Assembly: GCF_008326305.1 (NCBI RefSeq)
Contig: NZ_BIXY01000068.1
Location: 1 to 38,669 of the forward strand
Origin: Dictyobacter arantiisoli
GTDB taxonomy: Bacteria > Chloroflexota > Ktedonobacteria > Ktedonobacterales > Ktedonobacteraceae
Direction: 5' to 3'
DNA length: 38,669 nucleotides
Position numbers and translations under genes: made by a program. The notes beneath the pieces are model-generated. The model worked only from the letters and a program-made list of their open reading frames with translations, searched no databases and was not told the origin of the DNA. Positions 8,139-16,556 of this stretch are shown here, one piece after another; position 1 is the first letter of the stretch, and each line of letters begins with the position of its first letter.

Positions 8139-10475
8139 CTATTCCTGACGAAACTCTGAAGATGCCAGAAAAATTTCCCGATGGAGACAATAAATAGTCA
8201 GATCCGAGACAAAATATCCAAAGAGCTCATAATCCAATGCGATCAACCCCTGGGTATGCAAGCGAAATCGTTGTATCTTTCTTTCCCCTGGTGCCAACTC
8301 CATAACGATCTGCTGTGGGTCATAATGCACTTCACCATGAACTTTTGGTAAATTATGAAGAAGCAAGACGATACCAGCATATCCTCTTACTGTATATGAA
8401 GTTGTATTCTGCAACAGAATATCTGCTATCCATTCCTGCCCATCAACAGGGAGTGAGATATGGTGCCAGAGCGTAGAAATACCATTATCCGGTCCATGAT
8501 AGATAACACCACAACGCGGACAGAAGCCTCCAAGCAACGTATAATCAAAAACAATATGCCGCATAGTTTGTAACGACATGTCATTTCCACAGATACATGG
8601 TAGTCTCCCTTTCACAACAGAGGGGACAAAGCTCTCTAACACCTTATTTTGATAAGGATAGAGCTTATTTCCATTGGTCTGTATCAATGAGAGTAACATC
8701 TCTTGATCGGCTTGCTCTAATTGCTGTTCTAAAGCGATGAGTGTGTGTTCGATAGCAGGGATTGATTGTACTATGGTCTCTCCATGCAACGTGATACGCG
8801 ACAGCTGCTTGCCTAATTTTGTACTCGCCTGCTCTAGTTGACGTATCCGATTTTTAAACATTTGCTCTGAAAAAAGATGGGTCGAGATGAATCTTTGATA
8901 CGTCTGCAATGCTCTATGCACCCGCATTTGTATATCAGTCGCAAGTGCATAGATAGTGAAGTGATATATTCCTGCTCCAATATTTCCTTCAGCAGGATAT
9001 AAATACAGCAAGGTCTTCCCTTCAGAGAAGACAAATGTAAAATACAATGGATTTGGTGTCTGTACCTTTTTTTCATGAAGAGGGTGCAACTGACAGAATA
9101 ATGTCGCCCCATCTCCTTCATAAAAGTTGGGGATTTCAACAAGAATCAGTGCTGTGATCTCAACCTCAACCATGACATGCCAGCGCTGATCCGCTTCTTG
9201 TTGAACCTCCGCGGTATACACGCTTGGTGTCTTTTGCAGAGCATACGACCGAGGATTTCCAGCTAACAAATACGTATAGCTCGTCGGAAAATAGTGCTTG
9301 GGCAGATTATTGAGCAAACAGACTGCTTCACCAACGGTCATCCCCGAGCGTAACGCCGCTGCATATAGATACACCTCATAGCTTTGTCCATCATTGAGGA
9401 GCGCTGTTCCCACATAGGTCAGAGCAATACTTTCAATCATATTAAGCCCGATAGAATAGTGGCTGGGATAGATAGTAGGCGAGAGTTGTAAGCTATTGCA
9501 CGTATTCGCAAAGATATGTTTGGCAGTAATACGATACGCTGGAAACACTTCCGCTTTAAAGCAGCCCTGACCACAAGCACAAGATGGTTGAAGGAGCGAC
9601 ACAGCATCAGAGGAGCTTCGGCTCTCTTCTGGTGCCATTCCACAAAGAACACCAGAATTAAAATGTACATAATGTTCACCACCATGCGATTCAATAAGCA
9701 AGAGATCAGGCATCGTAGCCCGATCACCCTGGCTGATCGCTGGTAGAGCATCTGCAAAAGAGGTATTGTGACCAAATAGCTTGAGTGATGTTGATTGGGT
9801 CTCTTTACTGGTGTTCAAAGTAAGAACAGATTGTTGCGCGGGGAGAAGAGCGGGAAATAACGTGGCTTTAAGGACAGACCAACTCACACTACAAAGATCT
9901 CTCCCAGTAAGTAATCCCAAGGCAATCTGTTGCCAGGCAGTTTTCTGTATTTGTGTCTGTCCAAGGTGATTATACAAACGTTGTAATGCCTCATTAGAAA
10001 ATCGATTAGAAGGTGCAATTAGCGTCAAATATTTAGCGGCCAGCAGGTCTACTCCGTTTTTGATCATATCTATCTGGCTGATATGTAAAAGGGGTAATCT
10101 GTGATAAGAGGCATAGAGAACGGCTGCGGCAAAAGACTCATCATCCAATGTAACGACCACATGGTTTATCTCTGGAAGAGTGCTTCTATACCAATCAATC
10201 AATCGATAGATCTCCTGTCTCTGTGGAATAGGGGAGTGACCTTCTAAACGTTGGCTGTATAATTGCCAGAGGTCATGATCGCTCACATAATGCTGCGATT
10301 GAGCATGGGTTATCTCTATACCAAGGGACTGCAGGAGGGTCAGTGGTGTGGGAGAAGAGCTAACCAATAAAGGATATGATTGGAATTGGGATGAAAGGGC
10401 AGAAGCAACCATGGCTTGATACTGGTGTCTGGAATGGGTAAGCGTGACCTGGAAATGAGAGGCATTAAAAGACAT
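8139..10475 (-). CDS. Caspase-like (clan CD, C25/CHAT-type) protein with zinc-ribbon-like tail, copy 1
   Basis: The product has 778 residues from ATG 10475, which lies 14 bases after a small ORF. The middle contains LLLIESHGGEHY (His264) and, 62 residues later, HIFANTCNSL (Cys326). It is followed by a hydrophobic helix, a SGMTVGEAV segment and TYLLAGNPRSYAL. The order SHG - ANTC - (L/V)(A/V)G(N/D)P is that of caspase-hemoglobinase fold peptidases such as gingipain C25 and CHAT. An extra cluster CACGQGC lies at 299-305. A charged helical stretch (about 560-620) leads to CxCG...CPRCG (about 624-658), a probable zinc site, then a beta-sandwich-like tail. It is a clear paralogue of the protein at 23786-26035. 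Likely a cysteine peptidase or peptide-modifying enzyme; the substrate is unknown. It is transcribed divergently from the biosynthetic run. Confidence 0.75.
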   Translation of the reverse strand: MSFNASHFQVTLTHSRHQYQAMVASALSSQFQSYPLLVSSSPTPLTLLQSLGIEITHAQSQHYVSDHDLWQLYSQRLEGHSPIPQRQEIYRLIDWYRSTLPEINHVVVTLDDESFAAAVLYASYHRLPLLHISQIDMIKNGVDLLAAKYLTLIAPSNRFSNEALQRLYNHLGQTQIQKTAWQQIALGLLTGRDLCSVSWSVLKATLFPALLPAQQSVLTLNTSKETQSTSLKLFGHNTSFADALPAISQGDRATMPDLLLIESHGGEHYVHFNSGVLCGMAPEESRSSSDAVSLLQPSCACGQGCFKAEVFPAYRITAKHIFANTCNSLQLSPTIYPSHYSIGLNMIESIALTYVGTALLNDGQSYEVYLYAAALRSGMTVGEAVCLLNNLPKHYFPTSYTYLLAGNPRSYALQKTPSVYTAEVQQEADQRWHVMVEVEITALILVEIPNFYEGDGATLFCQLHPLHEKKVQTPNPLYFTFVFSEGKTLLYLYPAEGNIGAGIYHFTIYALATDIQMRVHRALQTYQRFISTHLFSEQMFKNRIRQLEQASTKLGKQLSRITLHGETIVQSIPAIEHTLIALEQQLEQADQEMLLSLIQTNGNKLYPYQNKVLESFVPSVVKGRLPCICGNDMSLQTMRHIVFDYTLLGGFCPRCGVIYHGPDNGISTLWHHISLPVDGQEWIADILLQNTTSYTVRGYAGIVLLLHNLPKVHGEVHYDPQQIVMELAPGERKIQRFRLHTQGLIALDYELFGYFVSDLTIYCLHREIFLASSEFRQE

Positions 10476-10489
10476 AGCCGTACTTTCTC

Positions 10490-10615
10490 TTAGGGATGAA
10501 CAACTCCAACCCTTTGTATCAATCGCTCTAGCATTTGAACACAATATAACTTTAGAATAAACCAATCAGAAAAGCTTGTCCATACACCTTGAGGAGTACT
10601 TTCCTCATAAACCAT
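10490..10615 (-). CDS. Candidate 41-residue peptide upstream of caspase-like copy 1
   Basis: The ORF begins MVYEESTPQGVW and ends LERLIQRVGVVHP. Its stop is 14 bases before the caspase-like ATG. In the same frame and just upstream, ATG 10648 has a clear AGGAG six bases before it, but that reading (MKLFITETV) meets TAA at 10619-10621. The small gene is therefore either a nine-codon leader followed by a second ORF, a nonsense-mutated 52-codon gene, or chance. The peptide has an acidic start and an amphipathic Trp/Leu-rich middle. It could be a precursor for the downstream peptidase, but that is inference. Confidence 0.35.
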   Translation of the reverse strand: MVYEESTPQGVWTSFSDWFILKLYCVQMLERLIQRVGVVHP

Positions 10616-10648
10616 ATCTTACACAGTTTCCGTTATAAATAATTTCAT

Positions 10649-10875
10649 ATAAGCTCCTAGTTCAGTAACGATTTCAACTCATTTCATTTTTATTTTCGGC
10701 CAACATTTATATTATTATGAGTATCGCAAATGGCCTTCACATTCAGTTCTATCTTCTCAATCCCTACTAGCCATAAACCTTCTTCTAGCTTAAAATTGCG
10801 TGTTATCGCTGCCTCTATTACTATCTGGTAGCTGGAAAGAGAATCATTAGCAACTAATCCTTTCCTATCACGCTG
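10649..10875. other. AT-rich divergent intergenic region
   Basis: This separates the minus-strand caspase-like unit from the plus-strand biosynthetic run. It contains no supported gene. Promoters for the minus unit should lie here, but no clean -35/-10 pair stands out on that strand. Confidence 0.5.
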
Positions 10876-10903
10876 TTGACAAACATGTAGATATGCTTAT
10901 ACT
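10876..10903 (+). promoter_or_regulatory. Candidate sigma-70-type promoter for the biosynthetic run
   Basis: TTGACA at 10876-10881 and TATACT at 10898-10903 are separated by 16 bases. This is a near-consensus housekeeping promoter pointing toward the gene at 11085. It leaves a leader of roughly 170 bases containing no convincing ORF or terminator. Confidence 0.65.
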
Positions 10904-11084
10904 TTACATTAGACCTGCATAAAGTAATAGTCAGGCACTAAAAAACATATGGACACCCGACCAGTAGCAATTCATTTTGTGCAAAATGAAATCTTTCTAT
11001 TATGCATGCATAAGCATAAATCCTTTCCTTCACGAAAAGTGCAGCTTTTCATACATAACTTTCCCGGTAAGAAAGGTTGGAACT

Positions 11085-12914
11085 ATGTCCACAACAAAAA
11101 AGGGAATTTCGCCTCCACATATCAAAGATGTTTTTTCCTGTGTAATGGATGAGGCACGAGATCCCCAGGTATTGTATCGCGGGCCTGCCTACATAGGATT
11201 GGTACGACTCATTACATTCAACGGGAGACTACCGTTTCATCATGGCCTGGCAAGCCTTACTCATTACCAGGCAAATATGGTTATGATGTTGATAGGAAGA
11301 GAGGATATCAGGCTATACCAGACAGATGATCCTCATTATGCTCTTTGCAATGTGCTTGTAACTCATTCTCAGTTTGGAAAAGTCACACTCCTCAAGCGTC
11401 CAGAAGCAATCATAGAAGAAAACACCATCATTATCGGCGGACTCACTATCATTCAAGCCATACTGGATTCCTTGGACAATGAATGTTTACCGCTGGAGGT
11501 GATGGAAAACAAAGAACAAAAAGAAGCCCAGACACTTTTGCAAGCCTGGGAAACCAGCGGCATATTGAGGAATAAAGTCGAGCAACTGATGGATTGGGTC
11601 GAACATGTAGAAAGCGTCTATGTCTATATTGGACAGACCGTCTTTGCACGTTCAGATGCAGGTGGAACGACACTGAACAACAAATCAGATGGTATTTTTC
11701 GGAAGCTCCTGGAGTATCCACTAGACCAGTGGACACAAGCAGAAAAAATATTTGTCATCGGTTTTCATTGCCTTTTCTTGACTGGTCGCTCGATCCGTTT
11801 TGAAGAATTTAATGGCCGACAACTCTCTCTCCTGGAGCTACGTCGCTGGCTTATACAAAAATACCATATCTACAGTCAGATCACCGAACAAGAGATAACC
11901 GAAGATCTCTTGAAAATGCCACTGCTGATGTTAGCAGAGAATGTCGGGCAGCGTGCAGAGAATGTCGATACATCGGGGTGGATGCGATTTCGACGAATTA
12001 ACGGGCTGACATTTGTCAAAAAAGAATATCTTTTCCCCCCCGATAAAATAGCACATGCAGTAACGGCATTACCAGATACACTCGTTCTGCTCAGCAATGA
12101 GTTAGGAACCACCTTAGAAAACGAGCCTCTCCAGTCAGTGGAAACTCTTACAAGAGATGCCTTCCACCATTTTCGCGCCACTGGATCATCTGACTATATT
12201 CATCGGATCATTGAAGCGATCGTCTTTTCCGCGGTGAGAGAGGCCGATGCAGACTACGGAATGTCGAGCAGTTTTCGCATCCCCCATCGTCTTCAAGGGA
12301 GTTCTGAGCAGAGAATTTCAGGAGCACTCTCACTCTCTAAACAAGAGTTTTACTGCTGTGTCCTTCCACACCCCCATTTGGTTGATCAGTTGCCAATGGA
12401 ACATGTCCATCGCATTCTTTACTCTTCAGCATTACGGATGGAATTTAATCGATGGCACTTTATTGTAGGAAATTATTCACGCGAAGAGATTCCTCTCAAT
12501 CGCCATTACTACTTCCCTCCAAGGATGCCGGATATTGCAGAATGGTCTGATCTGCGGCATGGAGGACATTCTGGTGCCAGGGTACGGTACTCCATACGCG
12601 TTCCTGGAGCACCATTATGGAAAACACCATTTATGGCTTTTGAACACCCCTACCGTGGTTGCTATGATATTCGGTTAGTACGTATTGAAGGCCCTGCATT
12701 TGACCGCCGTGAACTTCAGATAGCAGCATGCCACGCTAATATCATGGACGCATTTTGGAAAACGCTACAGCAATGCATAGAAGGATATGGAATCACAACT
12801 CCTGTCATCACTGCCTATACCAAAGAATGGTATGAAACACTGCAATGGAAAGAAGCTATACAAACTCAAATGGTTCGTAACTATTTTGCGGAAACAGAAG
12901 GGGTCCAAAAATAA
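11085..12914 (+). CDS. Hypothetical 609-residue protein, first gene of the biosynthetic run
   Basis: ATG 11085 follows GAAAGG at usable spacing; the upstream extension to 10977 reads through the leader and is rejected. The protein is soluble and not recognised. It contains LYRGPAYIGLVRLITFNGRLPFHH near the start, a Cys-containing YCCVLPHPHLV block, and a C-terminal region with NRHYYFPPRMP, RHGGHSGARVRYSIRVPGAP and FEHPYRGCYDIRLVRIEGPAFDRRE, rich in conserved-looking His, Arg, Cys and Tyr. Its stop overlaps the start of the aminomutase gene (TAATG), so the two are translationally coupled and probably work together. It could be a partner or an unrecognised enzyme acting on lysine or beta-lysine, but no motif proves catalysis. 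Confidence 0.85.
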   Translation: MSTTKKGISPPHIKDVFSCVMDEARDPQVLYRGPAYIGLVRLITFNGRLPFHHGLASLTHYQANMVMMLIGREDIRLYQTDDPHYALCNVLVTHSQFGKVTLLKRPEAIIEENTIIIGGLTIIQAILDSLDNECLPLEVMENKEQKEAQTLLQAWETSGILRNKVEQLMDWVEHVESVYVYIGQTVFARSDAGGTTLNNKSDGIFRKLLEYPLDQWTQAEKIFVIGFHCLFLTGRSIRFEEFNGRQLSLLELRRWLIQKYHIYSQITEQEITEDLLKMPLLMLAENVGQRAENVDTSGWMRFRRINGLTFVKKEYLFPPDKIAHAVTALPDTLVLLSNELGTTLENEPLQSVETLTRDAFHHFRATGSSDYIHRIIEAIVFSAVREADADYGMSSSFRIPHRLQGSSEQRISGALSLSKQEFYCCVLPHPHLVDQLPMEHVHRILYSSALRMEFNRWHFIVGNYSREEIPLNRHYYFPPRMPDIAEWSDLRHGGHSGARVRYSIRVPGAPLWKTPFMAFEHPYRGCYDIRLVRIEGPAFDRRELQIAACHANIMDAFWKTLQQCIEGYGITTPVITAYTKEWYETLQWKEAIQTQMVRNYFAETEGVQK

Positions 12915-14008
12915 TGAAAACCTGGAATAAAGAGTTACAGGATGCACTCCAAAGCGGAACAGAACTGGCAGAGCATGGATTGATTGCTGCGGATCAGATC
13001 ACGAAAGTGGATACGATCCGCCAGCAGTTTGCCACAAAAATTCCCTTAATCTATATGCAAGCCATCAAGAGGAACGATGAAAGCGACCCGGTCTGGCGCA
13101 CTGTCGTACCTACCGAGGATGAACTGCATATTACCGATGAAGAGCGCCTGGATCCTATCGGCGATATTTCTTATACTCCTGTTCGTGGTATCACACATCG
13201 CTATCCTGATCGCGTCCTCTTTAAACCTACCCATACCTGCGCCGTCTATTGCCGTTTTTGCTTTCGCAGATATGCCGTTGGCCATCCAGAAGAGACGCTA
13301 AGCCGCGAGGACATTGCAAAGGCCATGGAGTATATTGAGCAGAATAAGCAGATATGGGAAGTTATTTTTACTGGCGGCGACCCCTTAACATTAGCTGATA
13401 GTAGACTCGAAGAATTATTAGACCGGCTGAGAGCCATTGAGCACGTCAAAATCATTCGTTTCCATACTCGTGTTCCAGTAGTCCTTCCCTCACGTATCAC
13501 GGAAAACCTGGCCCTGATCTTGCGAGGTAGAGGCAAACCACGCAAACCCGTCTATGTGGTAACACATATTAATCATGCACAAGAGATTACCCCTCTGGTA
13601 GAAGATGCTTGCGATACGCTGGTCGACCACGGTGTCCCACTGCTAAATCAATGTGTCTTACTCAAAGATACCAATGACTCACCCGAGGTGCTGGAGGCAC
13701 TATTGCGCAAGTTGGTCGAGATACGTATTAAGCCCTATTATCTCCATCATGGGGACCTTGCTCGCGGCACAGGACATTTCCGTACCACCATCGAGGCAGG
13801 TCAAAAAATAATGAAGGCGTTACGCGGACGGGTCTCGGGCATTTGTCAACCGACCTATGTACTGGATATCCCTGGTGGATACGGGAAAGTACCAATTAAT
13901 GCACCCTATCTGACACGCAATGAGCATGAATGGATCGTAGAAGATATCTATGGCGATACCCATTCCTATCCATTAACAACCAGTAATGCAGCCACCACAC
14001 ATATCTAG
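12914..14008 (+). CDS. kamA: KamA-family radical SAM lysine 2,3-aminomutase
   Basis: The product has 364 residues. C109xxxC113xxC116 in THTCAVYCRFCFRR binds the [4Fe-4S] cluster, and FTGGDPL (152-158) is the SAM-binding GGDP motif. K325 in PGGYGKVPI is the PLP lysine. D281 (HHGDLARGTGHFRT) and D318 (TYVLDIPGG) match the two aspartates that hold the side-chain amine of lysine in characterised enzymes. The family converts L-lysine to beta-lysine; EpmB modifies lysine for EF-P, but no epmA or efp gene is nearby. Start and upstream stop overlap as TAATG, implying coupling. The setting makes beta-lysine supply for a secondary metabolite the likely role. Confidence 0.9.
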   Translation: MKTWNKELQDALQSGTELAEHGLIAADQITKVDTIRQQFATKIPLIYMQAIKRNDESDPVWRTVVPTEDELHITDEERLDPIGDISYTPVRGITHRYPDRVLFKPTHTCAVYCRFCFRRYAVGHPEETLSREDIAKAMEYIEQNKQIWEVIFTGGDPLTLADSRLEELLDRLRAIEHVKIIRFHTRVPVVLPSRITENLALILRGRGKPRKPVYVVTHINHAQEITPLVEDACDTLVDHGVPLLNQCVLLKDTNDSPEVLEALLRKLVEIRIKPYYLHHGDLARGTGHFRTTIEAGQKIMKALRGRVSGICQPTYVLDIPGGYGKVPINAPYLTRNEHEWIVEDIYGDTHSYPLTTSNAATTHI

Positions 14009-14068
14009 TAGTTTGTCAAAGTTCATACGAATTTTTCTCTTTTCCAATCAACTTTGACAGAGTACTAG
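14005..14068. repeat. Imperfect inverted repeat after the aminomutase gene
   Basis: CTAGTA(4)GTCAAAGTT at 14005-14023 pairs with AACTTTGAC(4)TACTAG at 14050-14068. The first arm includes the aminomutase stop codon. There is no U-tract, so a simple terminator is unlikely. It may attenuate or process the message before the ATP-grasp gene, or be a tiny mobile relic. Confidence 0.6.
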
Positions 14069-14108
14069 AAACAGATCTCCTAAAAATCGCATGAAAAGGT
14101 AGAGAAGC

Positions 14109-15404
14109 ATGTTAAAATTACTGGGGACACAACCGCGCTTAATCATTGGAAATGTCGTTTCTGATGCTGTCATGGACCAACCTGACGATGATTATGTCCA
14201 GCGCATGGAAGCTGGCATGCCACGTAAGGTCTGGACCATGCGCGAAGGCGATATACTGATTACATCGGTTGCCGTTCCCGCGCATATGAAGCAGTATGCA
14301 TGCCAGACGCTTGGTTTAAACCCGGACAATATCGTCTGTTTGACGCCCGCTCAACGCCTATCTTATTTTCTGACTGAAAACATTCTTGCTGATCAAACCC
14401 TGATGCAAGAATTAAGACAACTCATACAAAGCCGGCCCGGAATAGAATACTACCCCTTTCTCCTCGATAATTATGCTATGGCACTGGCACAGGAATTACA
14501 TATTCCCATCTCATTGTATGGCGGCCTGTATGCTGAAGATATACAGAAAAAAGCGATTGTGGAAAATATCATCTATCAGATGAACCGTAAAAGTCACTTT
14601 CGCAACACGATGGTCGAGCTTGGCGCACATGTGGCGCGTGGACACGTCGTCACATCTCCACAGACATTTATACAGGTTGCCACTGATCACCTTAAATCAA
14701 GCACGAAAATTATTATCAAACGGGATCGCGGCTCCAATGGGTATGGACATACCGTTATCGATAGAAATGATCCGGATGTGAATAGCCAGATACAACATTT
14801 TGCCAGCGAAATGTTATCTGTTCCCTATATCGTAGAAGATTTTCTGGCCCAACGCTGGGCACCCAGCATCGAACTGGCTGTTGCCAACGATGGCCCACAC
14901 CTGTTATACCCATGCGATCAAAGATGTTTGAATAACTCCTGGGTTGGCATGTCTATCCCCCCGTTAGACCTACCAGCCTCGCTTCATACAGCTATTACCA
15001 ATGCAGCATTCTCCTTTGGGAAGTATCTCTATCAGGCTGGATATCGTGGAGTATTTGATGTCGATGGGGTTGCCAACGAAGTAGGTAACTGGATCGTTAC
15101 AGAGACCAATCTGCGCACAACGGGCGGCACCCATATGCATATCATTCTCACCAGACTGCTGGGAGAAGATTATCTAACTCATTACTGGACCCTGGCGGAA
15201 AGCATCCGCACCAACAATACCTCATTTGCAACGCTGTTTGAGAAAATGGAGCAGGCCCAGATTGCTTTTCGTCCAGAAAAGCAGGAGGGTGTGATTATCA
15301 CTGCCGATGGAACTCTGACCGATGGGAAGTTCCGCTACATCCTTTTCGCCCACAACGTTGAACGTGCATTACAAATAGAAGATATACTACGCAATCTTCT
15401 TTAA
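14109..15404 (+). CDS. ATP-grasp amide/peptide ligase, PGM1-like
   Basis: The product has 431 residues. An N-terminal pre-ATP-grasp domain (about 1-150, with the VWTMREGDILIT segment) precedes the ATP-grasp fold. K204 and the glycine-rich RDRGSNGYGHTVI (205-217) form the nucleotide loop. FDVDGVANE (D317) and TETNLRTTGGTH (E332, N334) carry the metal-binding acidic residues. The layout matches stand-alone ligases of the pheganomycin PGM1 type, which join an amino acid carboxylate to an amine via an acyl phosphate. Located directly after the aminomutase, it is a good candidate for attaching beta-lysine or ligating to it. The substrate is inferred only from context. Confidence 0.85.
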   Translation: MLKLLGTQPRLIIGNVVSDAVMDQPDDDYVQRMEAGMPRKVWTMREGDILITSVAVPAHMKQYACQTLGLNPDNIVCLTPAQRLSYFLTENILADQTLMQELRQLIQSRPGIEYYPFLLDNYAMALAQELHIPISLYGGLYAEDIQKKAIVENIIYQMNRKSHFRNTMVELGAHVARGHVVTSPQTFIQVATDHLKSSTKIIIKRDRGSNGYGHTVIDRNDPDVNSQIQHFASEMLSVPYIVEDFLAQRWAPSIELAVANDGPHLLYPCDQRCLNNSWVGMSIPPLDLPASLHTAITNAAFSFGKYLYQAGYRGVFDVDGVANEVGNWIVTETNLRTTGGTHMHIILTRLLGEDYLTHYWTLAESIRTNNTSFATLFEKMEQAQIAFRPEKQEGVIITADGTLTDGKFRYILFAHNVERALQIEDILRNLL

Positions 15405-15427
15405 ATCAGCAAAGGATAGACAGCAAT

Positions 15428-16159
15428 ATGAGCAATATAGAACAAGAACATTGGAAAGAATCCAGTTCAGAGATTTTCATCGATCTGGGTGAAGCCTTTA
15501 CACCATGGCGCGAAAGCTTGCGGCAGATGTTCATCGATCTTACCCCCGCCCAAAAAGACGAGGCTTTTACTTTTGTAGAGTTGGGCTGTGGGCAAGGTTG
15601 GCTGACAGAAACCCTGCTCCAGCATTTTCCTCATGCTCGTGCCATCGCTCTGGATGGCTCAAACTTGATGTTACAACAGTCCCAGGAACGGCTCTCTGCA
15701 TTTAAAGATCGCGTCGAGTTCCACCTCTTTAAGCTGGAAGAGTCAGAGTGGCTCTCTCAATTACAGGATATCCGCTATATCATCAGTTGTCTTGTTATTC
15801 ATCATTTGGATGGAGCAGGCAAAAAAAACCTCTTTCATGCACTCTTCGATAAATTACAGCCACATGGAGGATTGATTATTGCTGACCTGGTGGCTCCAAC
15901 CAGTGAACCTGGTCGTCGACAAATGGCAAATGCCTGGGATAGAGAAGTGCGACGTCGATCTCTAGAACTGACAGGCAATCTCCAGGCATACGAAAAGTTT
16001 CTGTCAGAAGAGTGGAATTATTATAACTACTTAGATGATCCTATCGATATGCCCTCAAAGATTTTCGAACAATTACAATGGCTCCAGGAGGCCGGATTTA
16101 AAGATATCGACGTATTCTGGGCAATCGCAGGTCACACGCTCTACGGCGGATATAAATAA
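15428..16159 (+). CDS. Class I SAM-dependent methyltransferase
   Basis: The product has 243 residues. Motif I is VELGCGQGW (50-58), the acidic residue ending strand 2 is in AIALDGSNLM, and post-motif strands appear as IRYIISCLVIHHLD and GGLIIADLVAP. This is the Methyltransf_25/11 type that methylates small molecules or peptides on N, O or C. It starts 23 bases after the ligase stop, consistent with one operon. No substrate-specific feature is seen. Confidence 0.88.
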   Translation: MSNIEQEHWKESSSEIFIDLGEAFTPWRESLRQMFIDLTPAQKDEAFTFVELGCGQGWLTETLLQHFPHARAIALDGSNLMLQQSQERLSAFKDRVEFHLFKLEESEWLSQLQDIRYIISCLVIHHLDGAGKKNLFHALFDKLQPHGGLIIADLVAPTSEPGRRQMANAWDREVRRRSLELTGNLQAYEKFLSEEWNYYNYLDDPIDMPSKIFEQLQWLQEAGFKDIDVFWAIAGHTLYGGYK

Positions 16160-16178
16160 CACTCCACACCCAGTGTCG

Positions 16179-16286
16179 CTCTAAGCTCGACTTTGTACAA
16201 TTTGAAAATGTGAGCTCGAAAATACGTCGCACTCGCCCTTTTTCTCAGGCTCAAAAGCCTAAAAATGTACAAAGTCGAGCTTAGAG
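16179..16286. repeat. MITE-like element with perfect 21-base inverted ends
   Basis: The 21 bases at 16179-16199 (starting CTCTAAGCTCGACTTTG) are the exact complement of 16266-16286, with 66 bases between. There is no coding frame. AGTGT occurs at 16172-16176 and again immediately after the element at 16287-16291, a possible but imperfectly placed target duplication. Confidence 0.7.
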
Positions 16287-16483
16287 AGTGTTTGATTCCC
16301 ATGCTCTCCACGATCTCTGCGCATTCGTTTTCGCACCTGCGGTGCTCAAAAGGGTTTTAGTGTGTGGTGGAAGAAAGGTGCTGTGCACCTTTCTTGCACC
16401 ACACACTAAAAAGGGCGCAGGCGCGCAAGCGCCTACCAACCGGTCAAACAGTAAGATCCCGATGGTGATGGGAATCAAACACT
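16287..16483. repeat. Second inverted-repeat element abutting the first
   Basis: AGTGTTTGATTCCCAT at 16287-16302 is exactly complementary to 16468-16483. It begins at the very base after the previous element ends. It encloses the long hairpin at 16355-16411 and has no coding capacity. Confidence 0.65.
16355..16411. repeat. 27-bp near-perfect hairpin with 3-base loop
   Basis: TTTTAGTGTGTGGTG... at 16355-16381 pairs with 16385-16411 at 26 of 27 positions around the loop TGT. As RNA it would be an extremely stable stem. Its right arm ends in AAAA rather than a U-tract, so it resembles a cruciform or RNase III-type processing site more than a classic terminator. Confidence 0.75.
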
Positions 16484-16556
16484 TTGTTAAAGAGAGATCA
16501 TCATTACTACTACTGATTGTATGTACCCAAAGACGACAAAGAAGGATAGTGTACAT

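Noticed and set aside
12914-14008. EpmB (EF-P lysylation) assignment
   Set aside because: No epmA or efp gene is nearby and the gene is coupled to a biosynthetic-type neighbour; not fully excluded by sequence alone.
16355-16411. Classic rho-independent terminator
   Set aside because: The stem is very long but its 3' side ends in AAAA without a U-tract, and genes of the same run continue downstream.
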